Assembly (NCBI GenBank): GCA_029688955.1
Contig: JARUKZ010000002.1
Span: forward strand, 62,001-126,000
Source of the DNA: Chitinispirillales bacterium ANBcel5
GTDB taxonomy: Bacteria > Fibrobacterota > Chitinivibrionia > Chitinivibrionales > Chitinispirillaceae
DNA length: 64,000 bases
Direction: 5' to 3'
A program made the position numbers and the translations under genes. The notes beneath the pieces are model-generated. The model had not been told where the DNA came from. It worked only from the letters and a program-made list of their open reading frames with translations, and searched no databases. Numbering within the stretch: position 1 is the first letter of the stretch; each line of letters opens with the position of its first letter. Shown piece after piece: positions 1 through 8,833 of the stretch.

Positions 1-793
1 CTGAATAAAAAGTTAACTGGTCGTGTAATCGGGTTACTGAAATATTGGAGTACCTGGAACTTCTATTGTAAATAAGTTCCTGGGATTCAAAGCGATTACT
101 TAATGATCTGTAGTCCAGTTCATCCCAGAATGGTTTGGCAAAAAAGATAGCCACCAAAAGTGACAGTATCAAACAGTAACAACACTTTGCGATTTTGCTC
201 TCGGGCATCAAAAATAATTTTATAATTCCTACGGATACGACACTATTGATTATACCGGTAAAAATAGCGGTATGAAAATTTCCCATTAAAGGGATAAATA
301 TTAAGGTCAATCCCAGGCCAGCAAAAATTGCCCCAATGGTCTCATAGATGTATACTTCGGTAATATTATGGGATGACGTTTTGTTACTAGAAATCCTATC
401 AAATATTTTACAGCTAAAAGTAAAAAGTGCTCCATGAGTCAAGCTTACCGGCAACAAAATAAGCATAGAAGAAATAAAAAGTTCAACTATTCCAAGTGCC
501 TGGCCAGAAGAAACCGAAAAAAAAGAGTGTATAGACCTGGTCTGTAAAACTGCTACAGGAAAACTAACTGAAAAAATCAACGTCAGTGCAACAAACACCC
601 CCGTGACATAAACATTTCTGTCACTTTGTCTGCCAAGTATGTAGGCTCCCAGAAATTCCAGAAGAAGCCAATTTGCGAAAAACACCCCCGCAGAAAGTTC
701 ATTTCCCTGAAAAGTAACCAGAAATTCACGTAAAAGAATTATCTGAGCAACAATACCCGATGCACCCATCACTACGGTGGCCACAACAAGCAT
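1..793 (-). CDS. Membrane spermidine-synthase-like protein, N-terminal part (runs off left edge)
   Basis: This partial gene is open from the left edge of the window. About 264 codons are visible and encode a strongly hydrophobic protein. The first helix carries the pattern GASGIVAQIILLREFL, followed by FQGNELSAG. Several more membrane segments follow, and the visible part ends near the motif YSNISVTR, where soluble spermidine-synthase-like domains begin. From family knowledge this is the membrane-fused class of polyamine aminopropyltransferase homologues; the catalytic part lies outside the window, so activity cannot be judged. The ATG start at 793 lies 10 bp downstream of the radical SAM gene. 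A GTG at 835 in the same frame would overlap that gene by 32 bp and is an alternative. The close spacing suggests co-transcription with the radical SAM gene. Confidence 0.75.
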   Translation of the reverse strand, partial: MLVVATVVMGASGIVAQIILLREFLVTFQGNELSAGVFFANWLLLEFLGAYILGRQSDRNVYVTGVFVALTLIFSVSFPVAVLQTRSIHSFFSVSSGQALGIVELFISSMLILLPVSLTHGALFTFSCKIFDRISSNKTSSHNITEVYIYETIGAIFAGLGLTLIFIPLMGNFHTAIFTGIINSVVSVGIIKLFLMPESKIAKCCYCLILSLLVAIFFAKPFWDELDYRSLSNRFESQELIYNRSSRYSNISVTRLHDQLTFYS

Positions 794-803
794 TGCTTTA
801 CTA

Positions 804-1973
804 CTACTGCCAAATTCCTGGAATTTTGTAGCCACAGTAACCGCACTTACCCTCTTTTATCTTATTTTCAAGGACTGAAAAATGAACTCTGTGAATTATC
901 TTTTCATCACAACCGGGGCAGTAGGTTGAGTTATAGCTATGGCCGGGAACATTACCTACTGTGATAAAATGCATTCCAACTTCCTCTGCAATCGAATGTG
1001 CCTTTTCAAGCGTTTTAATTGGAGTTGATGGTAAGTGTTTCATTTTGTATGAAGGATGAAATCTTGAGAAATGAACAGGCACATAAGGTCCTAAATTGTT
1101 TTTTATCCATTCACACATCTCCCTTATCTCATTTATATCATCATTTACCGTAGGTATCACAAGATTAACAATTTCAACCCACACCCCTGCTTGATGAATA
1201 ATTTTTAGCGCTTCAAGGACAGGTGCAAGTTCTGCATTGGCATTATCATAGGCTTTTTGGGAAAATCCTTTTAAATCAATGGTTACAGCATCAGTGTACT
1301 GAAGAAGCTTTCTTAGTGGTTCGGGGTTAATTGCCCCATTTGAATGCCATATGATTTTTAGACCATTTTCTTTAGCAAGTTTTGCAACATCATAAACATA
1401 TTCATAAACAGATATAGGATCATTATAGGTGAAAGAGATGGTAGGTATACCCTGCTCTAAAGCAAATCTTACGATAGCCTCAGGAGGAAGGTTATAATAG
1501 TTGAGATCTTCAATGGATCTTTGAGATAAATGCCAGTTTTGACAATGATTACAACTAAAGTTACATCCTGCAGTACCGATACACAGTATTTGAGTTCCTG
1601 GCATCATGTGATACATAGGTTCCTTTTCGACTGGATCTATCTGCACAGCCGAAGGGCGTCCATGTACAATGTTATACAGAGTCCCGCCTTTGTTTTCTTT
1701 GTTTTTGCAATACCCCCGTTCACCTTGAGGTATTACACAATTTCTAAAACATATATTACATTCAACTAAACCATCGCCAAGATTTTGATAAAACATTGCT
1801 TCTCTGTGATAGGAAGGTCCTTGAGAAGGAGTTGCAGAGGTAAGGTGTGATTCGGAATTATGTTCTGCCATAACAGGCAATGTATAACGACTAAACAAAA
1901 CTATTGAGACGACAGCAGTTGCCATTATCACTAACGAGGAGATAGTTATTACCAATCTGGATCTGCTAATCAT
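804..1973 (-). CDS. AmmeMemoRadiSam-type radical SAM enzyme with N-terminal membrane anchor
   Basis: 389 aa. The radical SAM cluster motif CNFSCNHC uses Cys137, Cys141 and Cys144. Upstream is a cysteine-rich segment (Cys72, 75, 79 and 89; CNICFRNC). At the C terminus two CxxC knuckles (CPGC and CGYC) resemble a rubredoxin-like metal site. This layout matches the pyruvate-formate-lyase-activase-like enzymes of the AmmeMemoRadiSam system, whose substrate is not established. Residues 6-28 are a hydrophobic helix after a short basic start, so the protein is probably anchored with its catalytic domain following a polar linker. AMMECR1 and Memo partners are not in the window. The ATG start has GGGG six bases upstream. 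It is followed directly by the spermidine-synthase-like gene. Confidence 0.88.
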   Translation of the reverse strand: MISRSRLVITISSLVIMATAVVSIVLFSRYTLPVMAEHNSESHLTSATPSQGPSYHREAMFYQNLGDGLVECNICFRNCVIPQGERGYCKNKENKGGTLYNIVHGRPSAVQIDPVEKEPMYHMMPGTQILCIGTAGCNFSCNHCQNWHLSQRSIEDLNYYNLPPEAIVRFALEQGIPTISFTYNDPISVYEYVYDVAKLAKENGLKIIWHSNGAINPEPLRKLLQYTDAVTIDLKGFSQKAYDNANAELAPVLEALKIIHQAGVWVEIVNLVIPTVNDDINEIREMCEWIKNNLGPYVPVHFSRFHPSYKMKHLPSTPIKTLEKAHSIAEEVGMHFITVGNVPGHSYNSTYCPGCDEKIIHRVHFSVLENKIKEGKCGYCGYKIPGIWQ

Positions 1974-2012
1974 TGTTTACCCCGCTCGGAAATTTTCTGT
2001 ATACTAACAAAA

Positions 2013-2040
2013 ATAATATACTTTCTACACCTTTTAGCAA
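2013..2040 (-). promoter_or_regulatory. Putative sigma-70-type promoter of the radical SAM gene
   Basis: On the minus strand TTGCTA (2040-2035) is followed after 16 bases by TATTAT (2018-2013), about 40 bases before the start codon at 1973. It was found by eye only. Confidence 0.45.
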
Positions 2041-2166
2041 ACGCTTTAATTTTTCAAACAAATAATCCCCTCATTAATGAACATTTTGAGCTTAGTAGAT
2101 ATAACAGTAGATGGTAGTATTGCTGACTTCAGATGTTTAAACTTTTAAATCCTAATTAACGAATTC

Positions 2167-2310
2167 TTAGCCAAATTTCCTGTAGAAAGATTGGAGCCCC
2201 CTCTCTTGCCACCCTACATTTTTCTCATATTCTTTGGCACATTGCAGTAGCCAGTCACCAATTTTCTGTTTTTTATTGTTTAATTTACGACTAAAACGGG
2301 TAACACCCAT
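2167..2310 (-). CDS. Short unrecognised reading frame (possible gene remnant)
   Basis: The frame codes for 47 aa, basic and rich in Lys/Gln, ending in FYRKFG. It stays open upstream of the ATG back to a stop near 2350, so it may be the 3' tail of a decayed gene. No ribosome binding site precedes the ATG. I do not recognise the family and it may be non-coding. Confidence 0.2.
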   Translation of the reverse strand: MGVTRFSRKLNNKKQKIGDWLLQCAKEYEKNVGWQERGLQSFYRKFG

Positions 2311-2381
2311 CCGAATGGGAGCTAGTACAGCAGGTTTAATACTTTTTATACGGGGTCAGATCCAGGAAGAAGAGTGATCGC

Positions 2382-2414
2382 AAAAAAAAAGCGACTTTCA
2401 GTATGAAAGCCGCT
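2382..2414 (-). terminator. Rho-independent terminator after tRNA-His
   Basis: On the minus strand, bases 2414-2390 form an 11-bp stem (AGCGGCTTTCA with its complement, one G-T pair, three-base loop). It is followed at once by a run of nine T. It lies 14 bases past the tRNA 3' end and would close that transcript. Confidence 0.85.
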
Positions 2415-2427
2415 AGTATTCAAATTA

Positions 2428-2504
2428 TGGGGTGACTGAGGGGACTCGAACCCCCAACAACTGGAACCACAATCCAGTGCTCTAACCATTGAACTACAGC
2501 CACC
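2428..2504 (-). tRNA. tRNA-His (anticodon GTG)
   Basis: The sequence gives a full cloverleaf with anticodon GTG in the loop TTGTGGT. It has the extra 5' G (position -1) typical of tRNA-His, opposite C73, and an encoded CCA end at 2430-2428. The acceptor stem has one G-T pair. Confidence 0.95.
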
Positions 2505-2545
2505 ATGAGAATATTTAAAATAGCTCTTTGCCAAGATTTAGGCAA

Positions 2546-3469
2546 CTACTTTTGTAGAATAAATTCACCCCAGGTACCAGGCACCTGTTTTTGAGCTGAT
2601 TGTGGTAATGATACGCTAAGGTTTTGATTACTGTCATACTCAAAAACAGCAAACCCCAGCACACGTTCTTCAAAAGGTATTAGTCCCAATTCATCCCAGG
2701 GAATACTTACGAAAACCATCTCTTCGTTAGATATCTGCTCAATATTTTCTCCCCATACCCTTTTCTGGTACTGTAAACCTTCTTCGTCATCGTATGAGCG
2801 CCTGTAGTGAGTACCCAGCACAGAATCGGTCTCGGTACTGTAGCTAATGAACCTGTCAGCCCATGCAAGAAATGCGTACTTTCCACATTTGGGGTCAAAA
2901 CCAAGCTTTAACTCCTTGCCGCTTACTTCTGATTTATGTATCATCAAAAATAGTGCATTGGTATTCCAGGCAAGCGAAACACCAGCATCGTTTTTTTCTA
3001 AAAGGGTACTGTCTTTTGCAAACGATACAACATCATTTAATTTAGAGTCATCATCCACGCGAAGAGCTTTGTTAATTCTCTTACTCTCTAACAAGTTAAG
3101 ATCAGCAATCCCAACGGGCCCTAATCTGTCATTTTTTTCCGTACCAGGCACATTCCATTCAATACTGAGCCACTGATCACCCCCCAGTTGAGCTCTGCCC
3201 AACATACCAATCAGAAACTCTCCAGAGTAATCATCCATCGTTACAGTATTTGACATCAGTTGACTGGCTCTGCCAGGAGAATGATGTTTCACAGAAAAAG
3301 TTATCTGATTTTGCGGTAATTGCGCTGTATCAGCCTGCAATCTTACCATTAAAGAATCATTTCTTAGCGTCATCCACGGTAGAGGTGAATTAATTAAAAC
3401 ATCCGAAGCTGAGACATAAACAGCCAATCCGGATATCAAAACTCCTACATAACTAAAAAGCCGCTTCAC
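2546..3469 (-). CDS. Secreted protein of unknown function, possible carbohydrate-binding-like C-terminal domain
   Basis: 307 aa. A clear signal peptide (MKRLF, then a hydrophobic core ending in VYVSAS) directs export. The mature protein is rich in beta-prone stretches. The last ~170 residues include the motifs SLAWNTNALFLMIH and a final GTWGEFIL, which look like CBM9/DOMON-type beta-sandwich domains that bind sugars or haem; this is a resemblance only. No catalytic motif was seen. The start is GTG at 3469 behind AGGGAGAG. It follows the GH1 beta-glucosidase gene on the same strand after 168 bp, so a role in saccharide use is plausible but unproven. Confidence 0.7.
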   Translation of the reverse strand: MKRLFSYVGVLISGLAVYVSASDVLINSPLPWMTLRNDSLMVRLQADTAQLPQNQITFSVKHHSPGRASQLMSNTVTMDDYSGEFLIGMLGRAQLGGDQWLSIEWNVPGTEKNDRLGPVGIADLNLLESKRINKALRVDDDSKLNDVVSFAKDSTLLEKNDAGVSLAWNTNALFLMIHKSEVSGKELKLGFDPKCGKYAFLAWADRFISYSTETDSVLGTHYRRSYDDEEGLQYQKRVWGENIEQISNEEMVFVSIPWDELGLIPFEERVLGFAVFEYDSNQNLSVSLPQSAQKQVPGTWGEFILQK

Positions 3470-3637
3470 TTTACTCTCCCTTCCAGAAAATGTATCATAA
3501 TTTCTGCCTCAACTCTTATAATTCATAAGAAAGCATTAAAAGAGTCATTCTGCAGAATTAAAAATATACCTTCTGGCAAAATGCCCACAAAAGTTATAGA
3601 GGTGTTTTAGAGCAATAATTTAATTTTAATTACGATT

Positions 3638-4993
3638 TTACTCTAAATCTTTTCCGTTACTCTTTATTATATCCCTGTAATAATGGGCAGAATCCTTAAG
3701 AGTTCGCTTACCTGTTGAAAAATCCACATGTACTAAACCGAAGCGATGCTTGTACCCCCATTGCCATTCGAAATTATCCAATAGGCTCCAGTAAAAATAC
3801 CCGGTGTAAGGAATACCAGCTTTAATGGCCTTTTTCATAGAAGAAAGATACACTGCGATAAACTCTTCTCTCTGTGGATCGTGTACCTTGCCGTCCCTGG
3901 AGATAATATCACTCATACTTGTGCCGTTTTCAGTTATGACGATCGGTAGCTTGTACCTTTGGTAAAAGAATTCACCAGCCCAGTACAAAAGATCCGGAAC
4001 AACAGCCCAGTCATAGGTGCTCATGTTGTATCCGGGCTTATGAGGTACGATCTGTGGCTTACCCGATTCATCTGCCTGCACATTTATGGAAGTGTAAATG
4101 TTAGCTCCAAAAAAGTCGAGTTTTTGAGATATCAACTCCATATCGCCTGGTTTTATATCGGGAGCAGCATTACCGTACATCTCCAGTGCCTCAGAGGGAT
4201 ATCTCCCCAAATATACAGGATCCATCCACCATGCACTATTCCATACAGAGTCGGGTTCAACAGAAAAGGTGGCCTTTTTTGCAGCCTCAACATCCTCTTT
4301 TTTATTGCTCTGAGGACATCTAATCAATCCACATGGCGCAAAACCAATTGATGAAGAAGTTTTAGCACGATCACGAATAACCGAAACAGCCCTACCGTGT
4401 GCAAGTAATACATTGTGGCCGGCCTGAAGCGCTTCAGACATGCTGAGTTGTAAACCCGGAGCGTTTTTTCCATTTAAATGACCATTTCCTATTATTACCT
4501 GGGGCTCATTGATGGTCATCCAGTTTTGCACTCTATCGGAAAGCCTGTCAACAACAACTGTAACAAATTCAGAAAACCAGTGGGACGAATCCGGATTTTG
4601 CCAACCACCTCTAATTTGCAGCTCTTGGGGTAGATTCCAGTGATAAAGAGTCACCCATGGTGTAATCTCTTTCTCAAGAAGCTTATCAATCAAACGATCG
4701 TAAAACTCAAGCCCCTTTTGGTTCACTCTGCCTTTGCCTTCAGGCAAAATTCTTGGCCAACTCACTTCCAATCTGTAAGCACCAAGACCAATGGAACGCA
4801 TCAACTCTACATCTTCACAATACCTATGATAATGATCACACGCTACATCTCCATTGTGCTGATTCCAAATAGTATTGTCTCTTTTGCAAAAGACATCCCA
4901 AATTCCCAGTCCCTTTCCATCTGCATATGCTGCACCTTCAATTTGATATGAAGCAGTAGCAGCCCCCCAGATGAAATCACTTGGAAAAGACAT
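3638..4993 (-). CDS. bglA: Beta-glucosidase, glycoside hydrolase family 1
   Basis: 451 aa, the usual length of bacterial GH1 enzymes. It hydrolyses terminal beta-glucosidic bonds with retention, for example in cellobiose. The N terminus FPSDFIWGAATASYQIEG is the GH1 signature. The acid/base Glu is E163 in INEP and the nucleophile is E355 in ITENG. The conserved WSLLDNFEW aglycone-site segment lies near the C terminus. There is no signal peptide, so it acts in the cytoplasm on imported oligosaccharides. The ATG has AAAGGG nine bases upstream. It lies between the fba terminator and the secreted protein gene at 2546-3469. Confidence 0.95.
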   Translation of the reverse strand: MSFPSDFIWGAATASYQIEGAAYADGKGLGIWDVFCKRDNTIWNQHNGDVACDHYHRYCEDVELMRSIGLGAYRLEVSWPRILPEGKGRVNQKGLEFYDRLIDKLLEKEITPWVTLYHWNLPQELQIRGGWQNPDSSHWFSEFVTVVVDRLSDRVQNWMTINEPQVIIGNGHLNGKNAPGLQLSMSEALQAGHNVLLAHGRAVSVIRDRAKTSSSIGFAPCGLIRCPQSNKKEDVEAAKKATFSVEPDSVWNSAWWMDPVYLGRYPSEALEMYGNAAPDIKPGDMELISQKLDFFGANIYTSINVQADESGKPQIVPHKPGYNMSTYDWAVVPDLLYWAGEFFYQRYKLPIVITENGTSMSDIISRDGKVHDPQREEFIAVYLSSMKKAIKAGIPYTGYFYWSLLDNFEWQWGYKHRFGLVHVDFSTGKRTLKDSAHYYRDIIKSNGKDLE

Positions 4994-5048
4994 ATCTGAA
5001 AACCCTTTCTATTTCTATATTTAATACTGTAATTATATTTGAATATAT

Positions 5049-5081
5049 AAAAAAAAAGGACTGTCTCATTGAGACAAGCCC
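5049..5081 (-). terminator. Rho-independent terminator after fba
   Basis: On the minus strand, bases 5081-5058 form a GC-rich stem (GGGC then TGTCTC, paired with GAGACA then GTCC, one bulged T, short loop AAT). A run of eight T follows. It lies about 30 bases after the fba stop and probably ends the long ribosomal transcript. Confidence 0.85.
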
Positions 5082-5110
5082 TCTTTACAAAATTTATAAT
5101 CAGTTCGGAA

Positions 5111-6106
5111 TTAAGCTTTGCCGGCGCTTCCGAGAACATTTTCGTTCTTGTCTATCATCATTTTTATCAACTCTTCGCGTGCAGGTCCAAGGTATTTTCT
5201 TGGATCGAACTCTTCAGGTTTATCGGCAAATGTTTTTCTAACCATTGCAGTCATAACAAGACGACCATCGGAGTCGATATTAATCTTACAAACAGAAGAC
5301 TTTGCAGCGCGTCTGAGCTGTTCTGAAGGAATACCAACAGCGGCTTTAAGATCACCACCATTGTTATTAATAATATCAACATATACAGGTAGTACAGAGC
5401 TGGCACCGTGAAGAACGATTGGAAAACCAGGAACAAGTTTTTCGATTTCTTCGAGGATATCAAATCTTAATGGTGGAGGGACAAGTACACCCTCTTCATT
5501 TTTTGTACACTGTTCAGGTGTAAACTTATAAGCACCATGAGAAGTTCCGATTGAGATAGCAAGTGAATCAACTCCGGTCTTTTTTACAAAATCCTCGACC
5601 TGTTCAGGCTTTGTATAAACAGATTCTGCAGCAACCACATCATCTTCAATTCCTGCAAGCACACCCAGCTCACCTTCAACAGTAACATCGTACTTATGTG
5701 CATACTCCACTACTTTTGCTGTAAGCTCTACATTTTTTTCGTAAGGATGGTGTGAACCGTCAATCATTACCGATGAAAATCCGCTTTCAATGCATGATAC
5801 ACAAAGTTCATAGGTATCACCATGATCAAGGTGAAGTGCCACAGGCATATTGTGTCCTGCGTCCCGTGCCATCTGAACAGCTCCCTGAGCCATATAGCGC
5901 AAAAGTGTCTGGTTTGCGTATTTTCTTGCACCGCTTGAGACCTGCATGATTACGGGTGAATTTGACTTACCACAGGCAGTAACGATAGACTGTATCTGCT
6001 CCATGTTGTTAAAATTATATGCTGGAATAGCATACCCACCCTCAAAAGCCTTACTGAACATCTCTTTTGTATTAACAAAACCTAAATCTTTGTAGCTTAC
6101 AGACAT
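5111..6106 (-). CDS. fba: Fructose-bisphosphate aldolase, class II
   Basis: 331 aa. The zinc-dependent enzyme cleaves fructose 1,6-bisphosphate to glyceraldehyde 3-phosphate and dihydroxyacetone phosphate in glycolysis and gluconeogenesis. Motif HLDHG (residues 92-96) carries catalytic Asp and a zinc-binding His. MIDGSHHPYEKN and VLHGASS are the other class II signatures. The start chosen is the ATG at 6106 because AAAGGA lies six bases before it; an ATG 15 bases upstream has no such site. The gene is 40 bp after rplQ with no terminator between, so it is probably the last gene of the alpha operon transcript. A terminator follows. Confidence 0.95.
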   Translation of the reverse strand: MSVSYKDLGFVNTKEMFSKAFEGGYAIPAYNFNNMEQIQSIVTACGKSNSPVIMQVSSGARKYANQTLLRYMAQGAVQMARDAGHNMPVALHLDHGDTYELCVSCIESGFSSVMIDGSHHPYEKNVELTAKVVEYAHKYDVTVEGELGVLAGIEDDVVAAESVYTKPEQVEDFVKKTGVDSLAISIGTSHGAYKFTPEQCTKNEEGVLVPPPLRFDILEEIEKLVPGFPIVLHGASSVLPVYVDIINNNGGDLKAAVGIPSEQLRRAAKSSVCKINIDSDGRLVMTAMVRKTFADKPEEFDPRKYLGPAREELIKMMIDKNENVLGSAGKA

Positions 6107-6146
6107 ACAAAATCCTTTCACTATGGAATGCTAGACTATCAGTACA

Positions 6147-6650
6147 TTACTGATTTTCTTTTTCAGCAGCTTGTTGGTTAATTTCACTGCTTGTTTCCGA
6201 TTTTGCCTTCTCTTCACTTGCTGCTGAAGGTTTTTGAACCGGAGAAGCTTTGGCTTTTCCTTTTTTCTTCCCTTTCCTTACCGGATCGGGATTGCCTCTG
6301 CCTACAAGTTCAATAATCGACATTGGTGCATTATCACCTCTTCGATCACCCAATTTAATGATTCTTGTATATCCACCATCTCTTTCTTTGTAGGAAGGTG
6401 CAATATCATCGAAGAGTTTTTTCAGAAGAGTTTTATCATGTATACTTCTGGATGCCAATCTTATACCATGAAGATCACCTTTTTTTCCATAAGTAATAAG
6501 ACGCTCTACAACTCTTCTGACTTCTTTAGCCTTTGTCTGGGTTGTTGTCACTCTTTCTTTTTCAAGAAGTGACATAGCCAGATTAGAGAGCATCGCTTTA
6601 CGATGACTGGCTGTTCTGTTAAGTTTCCTTCCGGATACTAAGTGGCGCAT
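6147..6650 (-). CDS. rplQ: Ribosomal protein L17
   Basis: 167 aa. L17 binds 23S rRNA near the peptide exit tunnel. The core ([20 protein letters not shown] to about residue 122) is typical. The last ~45 residues form a Lys/Ala/Glu/Ser-rich tail not found in the short E. coli form and probably disordered. It is the final ribosomal gene of the alpha operon, after rpoA. Confidence 0.96.
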   Translation of the reverse strand: MRHLVSGRKLNRTASHRKAMLSNLAMSLLEKERVTTTQTKAKEVRRVVERLITYGKKGDLHGIRLASRSIHDKTLLKKLFDDIAPSYKERDGGYTRIIKLGDRRGDNAPMSIIELVGRGNPDPVRKGKKKGKAKASPVQKPSAASEEKAKSETSSEINQQAAEKENQ

Positions 6651-6702
6651 TTCTCTAACCTTTTCCTTAGTTGCCTTATATTTTGATTGTTACTTACTAA
6701 TT

Positions 6703-7692
6703 TCAGGCAGATTCTTGTTCCTGCCCCATTACTTTGTCAACATCCATACCGAATGTTAATCCTAAATTGCCCAGTACATGATTAAGCTCAATAAGAGATT
6801 TTCTTCCAAAGTTCTTATATTTAAGCATGTCTGATTCCTGGTTTCTAACCAAATCAGCAAGGGTGTGAATATTTGCAGCTCTGAGACAATTGTTTGATCT
6901 TACAGAAAGCTCCAGTTCATCAACCCTCATTTTGAGCAGTTGTCTTAGTTTTTCAGTCTTCTCGTCACGAACAGTTTCTTCTACGGGTTCAAATTCACCT
7001 TCAATGTTAATAAATAATTCAAGGTGATCATAAAGAAGTTTAGAAGCATAGCCAAGTGCATCTTCCACATTTAAGCTTCCGTCTGTCCAAACATCAAAGG
7101 TGATTTTATCAAGATCAGTACGTTGTCCAACTCTTGTATTTTCAACAATGTAGTTAACCTTAGTTACCGGTGAAAATAAAGAATCAATGGCAATAGTACC
7201 GACAGGATCATCTTCTCTTTTGTTCATCTCTGCAGGTACATACCCTCTACCATCCGAAACACGCATTTCAATCATAAGTTTTGCATCAGAGTTGATAGTA
7301 GCGATATGCAAATCAGGATTTAACACTTCCACATCTGGATTTTTCTCAATATCCGATGCTTTCACCTCTCCCTCACCGCTCACCTCAAGCTTAAGAACAG
7401 CATCCTGATCAGCTACTAACTTCAATCTAAGCTTTTTAAGGTTCAAAATGATATCGCTAACATCCTCAACTACTCCATCGAGTGTTGAGTATTCGTGTGC
7501 AGCACCCTCGACCCTAACAGATATCACTGCAGCACCCTGTAGTGAAGAAAGCAGTATTCTTCTCAGAGCATTTCCTAAAGTATGTCCCCACCCTCTTTCA
7601 AGTGGCTCTACAATAATTTTACCGAAATTTGGTATGTTTTCCGGATTCTCTATCTGGACGCCCTTGGGCATCAACAAGCTTTTCCATTTCAT
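6703..7692 (-). CDS. rpoA: RNA polymerase alpha subunit
   Basis: 329 aa, normal length. The N-terminal domain (PLERGWGHTLGNALRRILLSS) dimerises and assembles the core enzyme. The C-terminal domain (about 250-320, with ELSVRSNNCLRAANI and KNFGRKSLIELN helices) contacts promoter UP elements and activators. The start MKWKSLLMPKG matches the family. It sits between rpsD and rplQ as in most bacteria. Confidence 0.97.
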   Translation of the reverse strand: MKWKSLLMPKGVQIENPENIPNFGKIIVEPLERGWGHTLGNALRRILLSSLQGAAVISVRVEGAAHEYSTLDGVVEDVSDIILNLKKLRLKLVADQDAVLKLEVSGEGEVKASDIEKNPDVEVLNPDLHIATINSDAKLMIEMRVSDGRGYVPAEMNKREDDPVGTIAIDSLFSPVTKVNYIVENTRVGQRTDLDKITFDVWTDGSLNVEDALGYASKLLYDHLELFINIEGEFEPVEETVRDEKTEKLRQLLKMRVDELELSVRSNNCLRAANIHTLADLVRNQESDMLKYKNFGRKSLIELNHVLGNLGLTFGMDVDKVMGQEQESA

Positions 7693-7711
7693 CTTGTTTC
7701 ACGTCTCCCTT

Positions 7712-8335
7712 TTATCTGGAGTACAATTCAACAACAAGTTGCTCCTCAACATTTACCGGTATAGAGGCGCGATCCGGCACGCGTACTACTTGACCTGTTA
7801 ACTTCACTTTATCTATACTGAGCCAATCCGGTATATCCCGTAGCCCTTTTAAAGAGCTATGTATAAGCTCTAAATTATTACTTTTTTCTTTAACCTGAAT
7901 AGTGTCGCCTTCTTTTACACGATATGAAGGGACGTTTACTTTTTTACCATTTATGAGTAAATGGTTATGAAGTACTAATTGACGTGCACTGCTACGTGAT
8001 GGAGCAAGCCCCAATCTGTAAACAATGTTATCTAACCTCAATTCAAGAAGTTGAAGTAGATTCTCACCGGTCACACCAGGACGGTTTGATGCAGCCTTAA
8101 AGTACAGCCTGAACTGGTTCTCCAGCACACCATAAATCCTTCTGATTTTCTGCTTTTCACGCAACTGATTGTTATACTCTGTTGCTGCACGTCTACGTTT
8201 TGAAACACGCATACCAGGAGGAAACGGCCTGCGTTCTATTGCACACTTCTCAGTCTTGCAACGCTCCCCCTTAAGCATCAATTTCGTTCCTTCCCTGCGG
8301 CATTGCCTACACCGTGGGCCTCGATATACTGCCAT
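7712..8335 (-). CDS. rpsD: Ribosomal protein S4
   Basis: 207 aa. S4 is a primary 16S rRNA binder that starts small-subunit assembly and in many bacteria represses the alpha operon. The N-terminal segment has a zinc-type cysteine set (CRQC, C26 and C31 region) and the S4 RNA-binding domain LDNIVYRLGLAPSRSSARQLV lies at about 100-160. It lies between rpsK and rpoA. Confidence 0.96.
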   Translation of the reverse strand: MAVYRGPRCRQCRREGTKLMLKGERCKTEKCAIERRPFPPGMRVSKRRRAATEYNNQLREKQKIRRIYGVLENQFRLYFKAASNRPGVTGENLLQLLELRLDNIVYRLGLAPSRSSARQLVLHNHLLINGKKVNVPSYRVKEGDTIQVKEKSNNLELIHSSLKGLRDIPDWLSIDKVKLTGQVVRVPDRASIPVNVEEQLVVELYSR

Positions 8336-8398
8336 GTTTCTATCTCCTCTATTCTAATCTATTTATTATCAAAAGAGCCTGGGACTACTGCAACACGT

Positions 8399-8794
8399 TT
8401 AAACCCTACGCTTTTTAGGCGGACGACAGCCATTATGCGGTACAGCAGTAAAATCTTTTATCGCTACTATCTTTAGTCCAGCAGCCGCCAAGGACCTGAT
8501 AGCACCTTCTCTTCCATTACCCGCACCGCGAAGATGAACTTCAAGTTTACGTACCCCAGCATCATAAGCAAGTTTTCCAACCACTTCAGCAGCAATACCT
8601 GCTGCAAATGGAGTGCTTTTACGTGAGCCTTTAAATCCCGACTTACCGGGTGTATTCCACGCTATTACATTTCCCCGGGCGTCTGTTATATTGATAATGG
8701 TATTGTTAAATGTAGATCGAATGTGAGCAACACCTTCCGCGGTTGCTTTCTTTTTGATCTTCTTGGCTGCATGTGCTGCAGAATCTTTATTCAT
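8399..8794 (-). CDS. rpsK: Ribosomal protein S11
   Basis: 131 aa. S11 lies on the platform of the small subunit near the E site. Signature stretches are [28 protein letters not shown] and the C-terminal [18 protein letters not shown]. The N terminus carries a short Lys-rich extension. It sits between rpsM and rpsD. Confidence 0.97.
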   Translation of the reverse strand: MNKDSAAHAAKKIKKKATAEGVAHIRSTFNNTIINITDARGNVIAWNTPGKSGFKGSRKSTPFAAGIAAEVVGKLAYDAGVRKLEVHLRGAGNGREGAIRSLAAAGLKIVAIKDFTAVPHNGCRPPKKRRV

Positions 8795-8833
8795 CTCCAG
8801 TTTACCTCTTCTTTAAATCAATTAATAATAGTT

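Larger units (their letters stand above)
1974..2427. other. Intergenic stretch between radical SAM gene and tRNA-His
   Basis: These 454 bases hold the promoter proposed at 2013-2040, a possible short reading frame at 2167-2310 and the tRNA-His terminator at 2382-2414. The sequence 2040-2165 is AT-rich and shows no gene or RNA that I recognise. Confidence 0.6.

Noticed and set aside
2346-2534. 62-codon minus-strand frame
   Set aside because: It is read straight through tRNA-His and its terminator; typical tRNA shadow.
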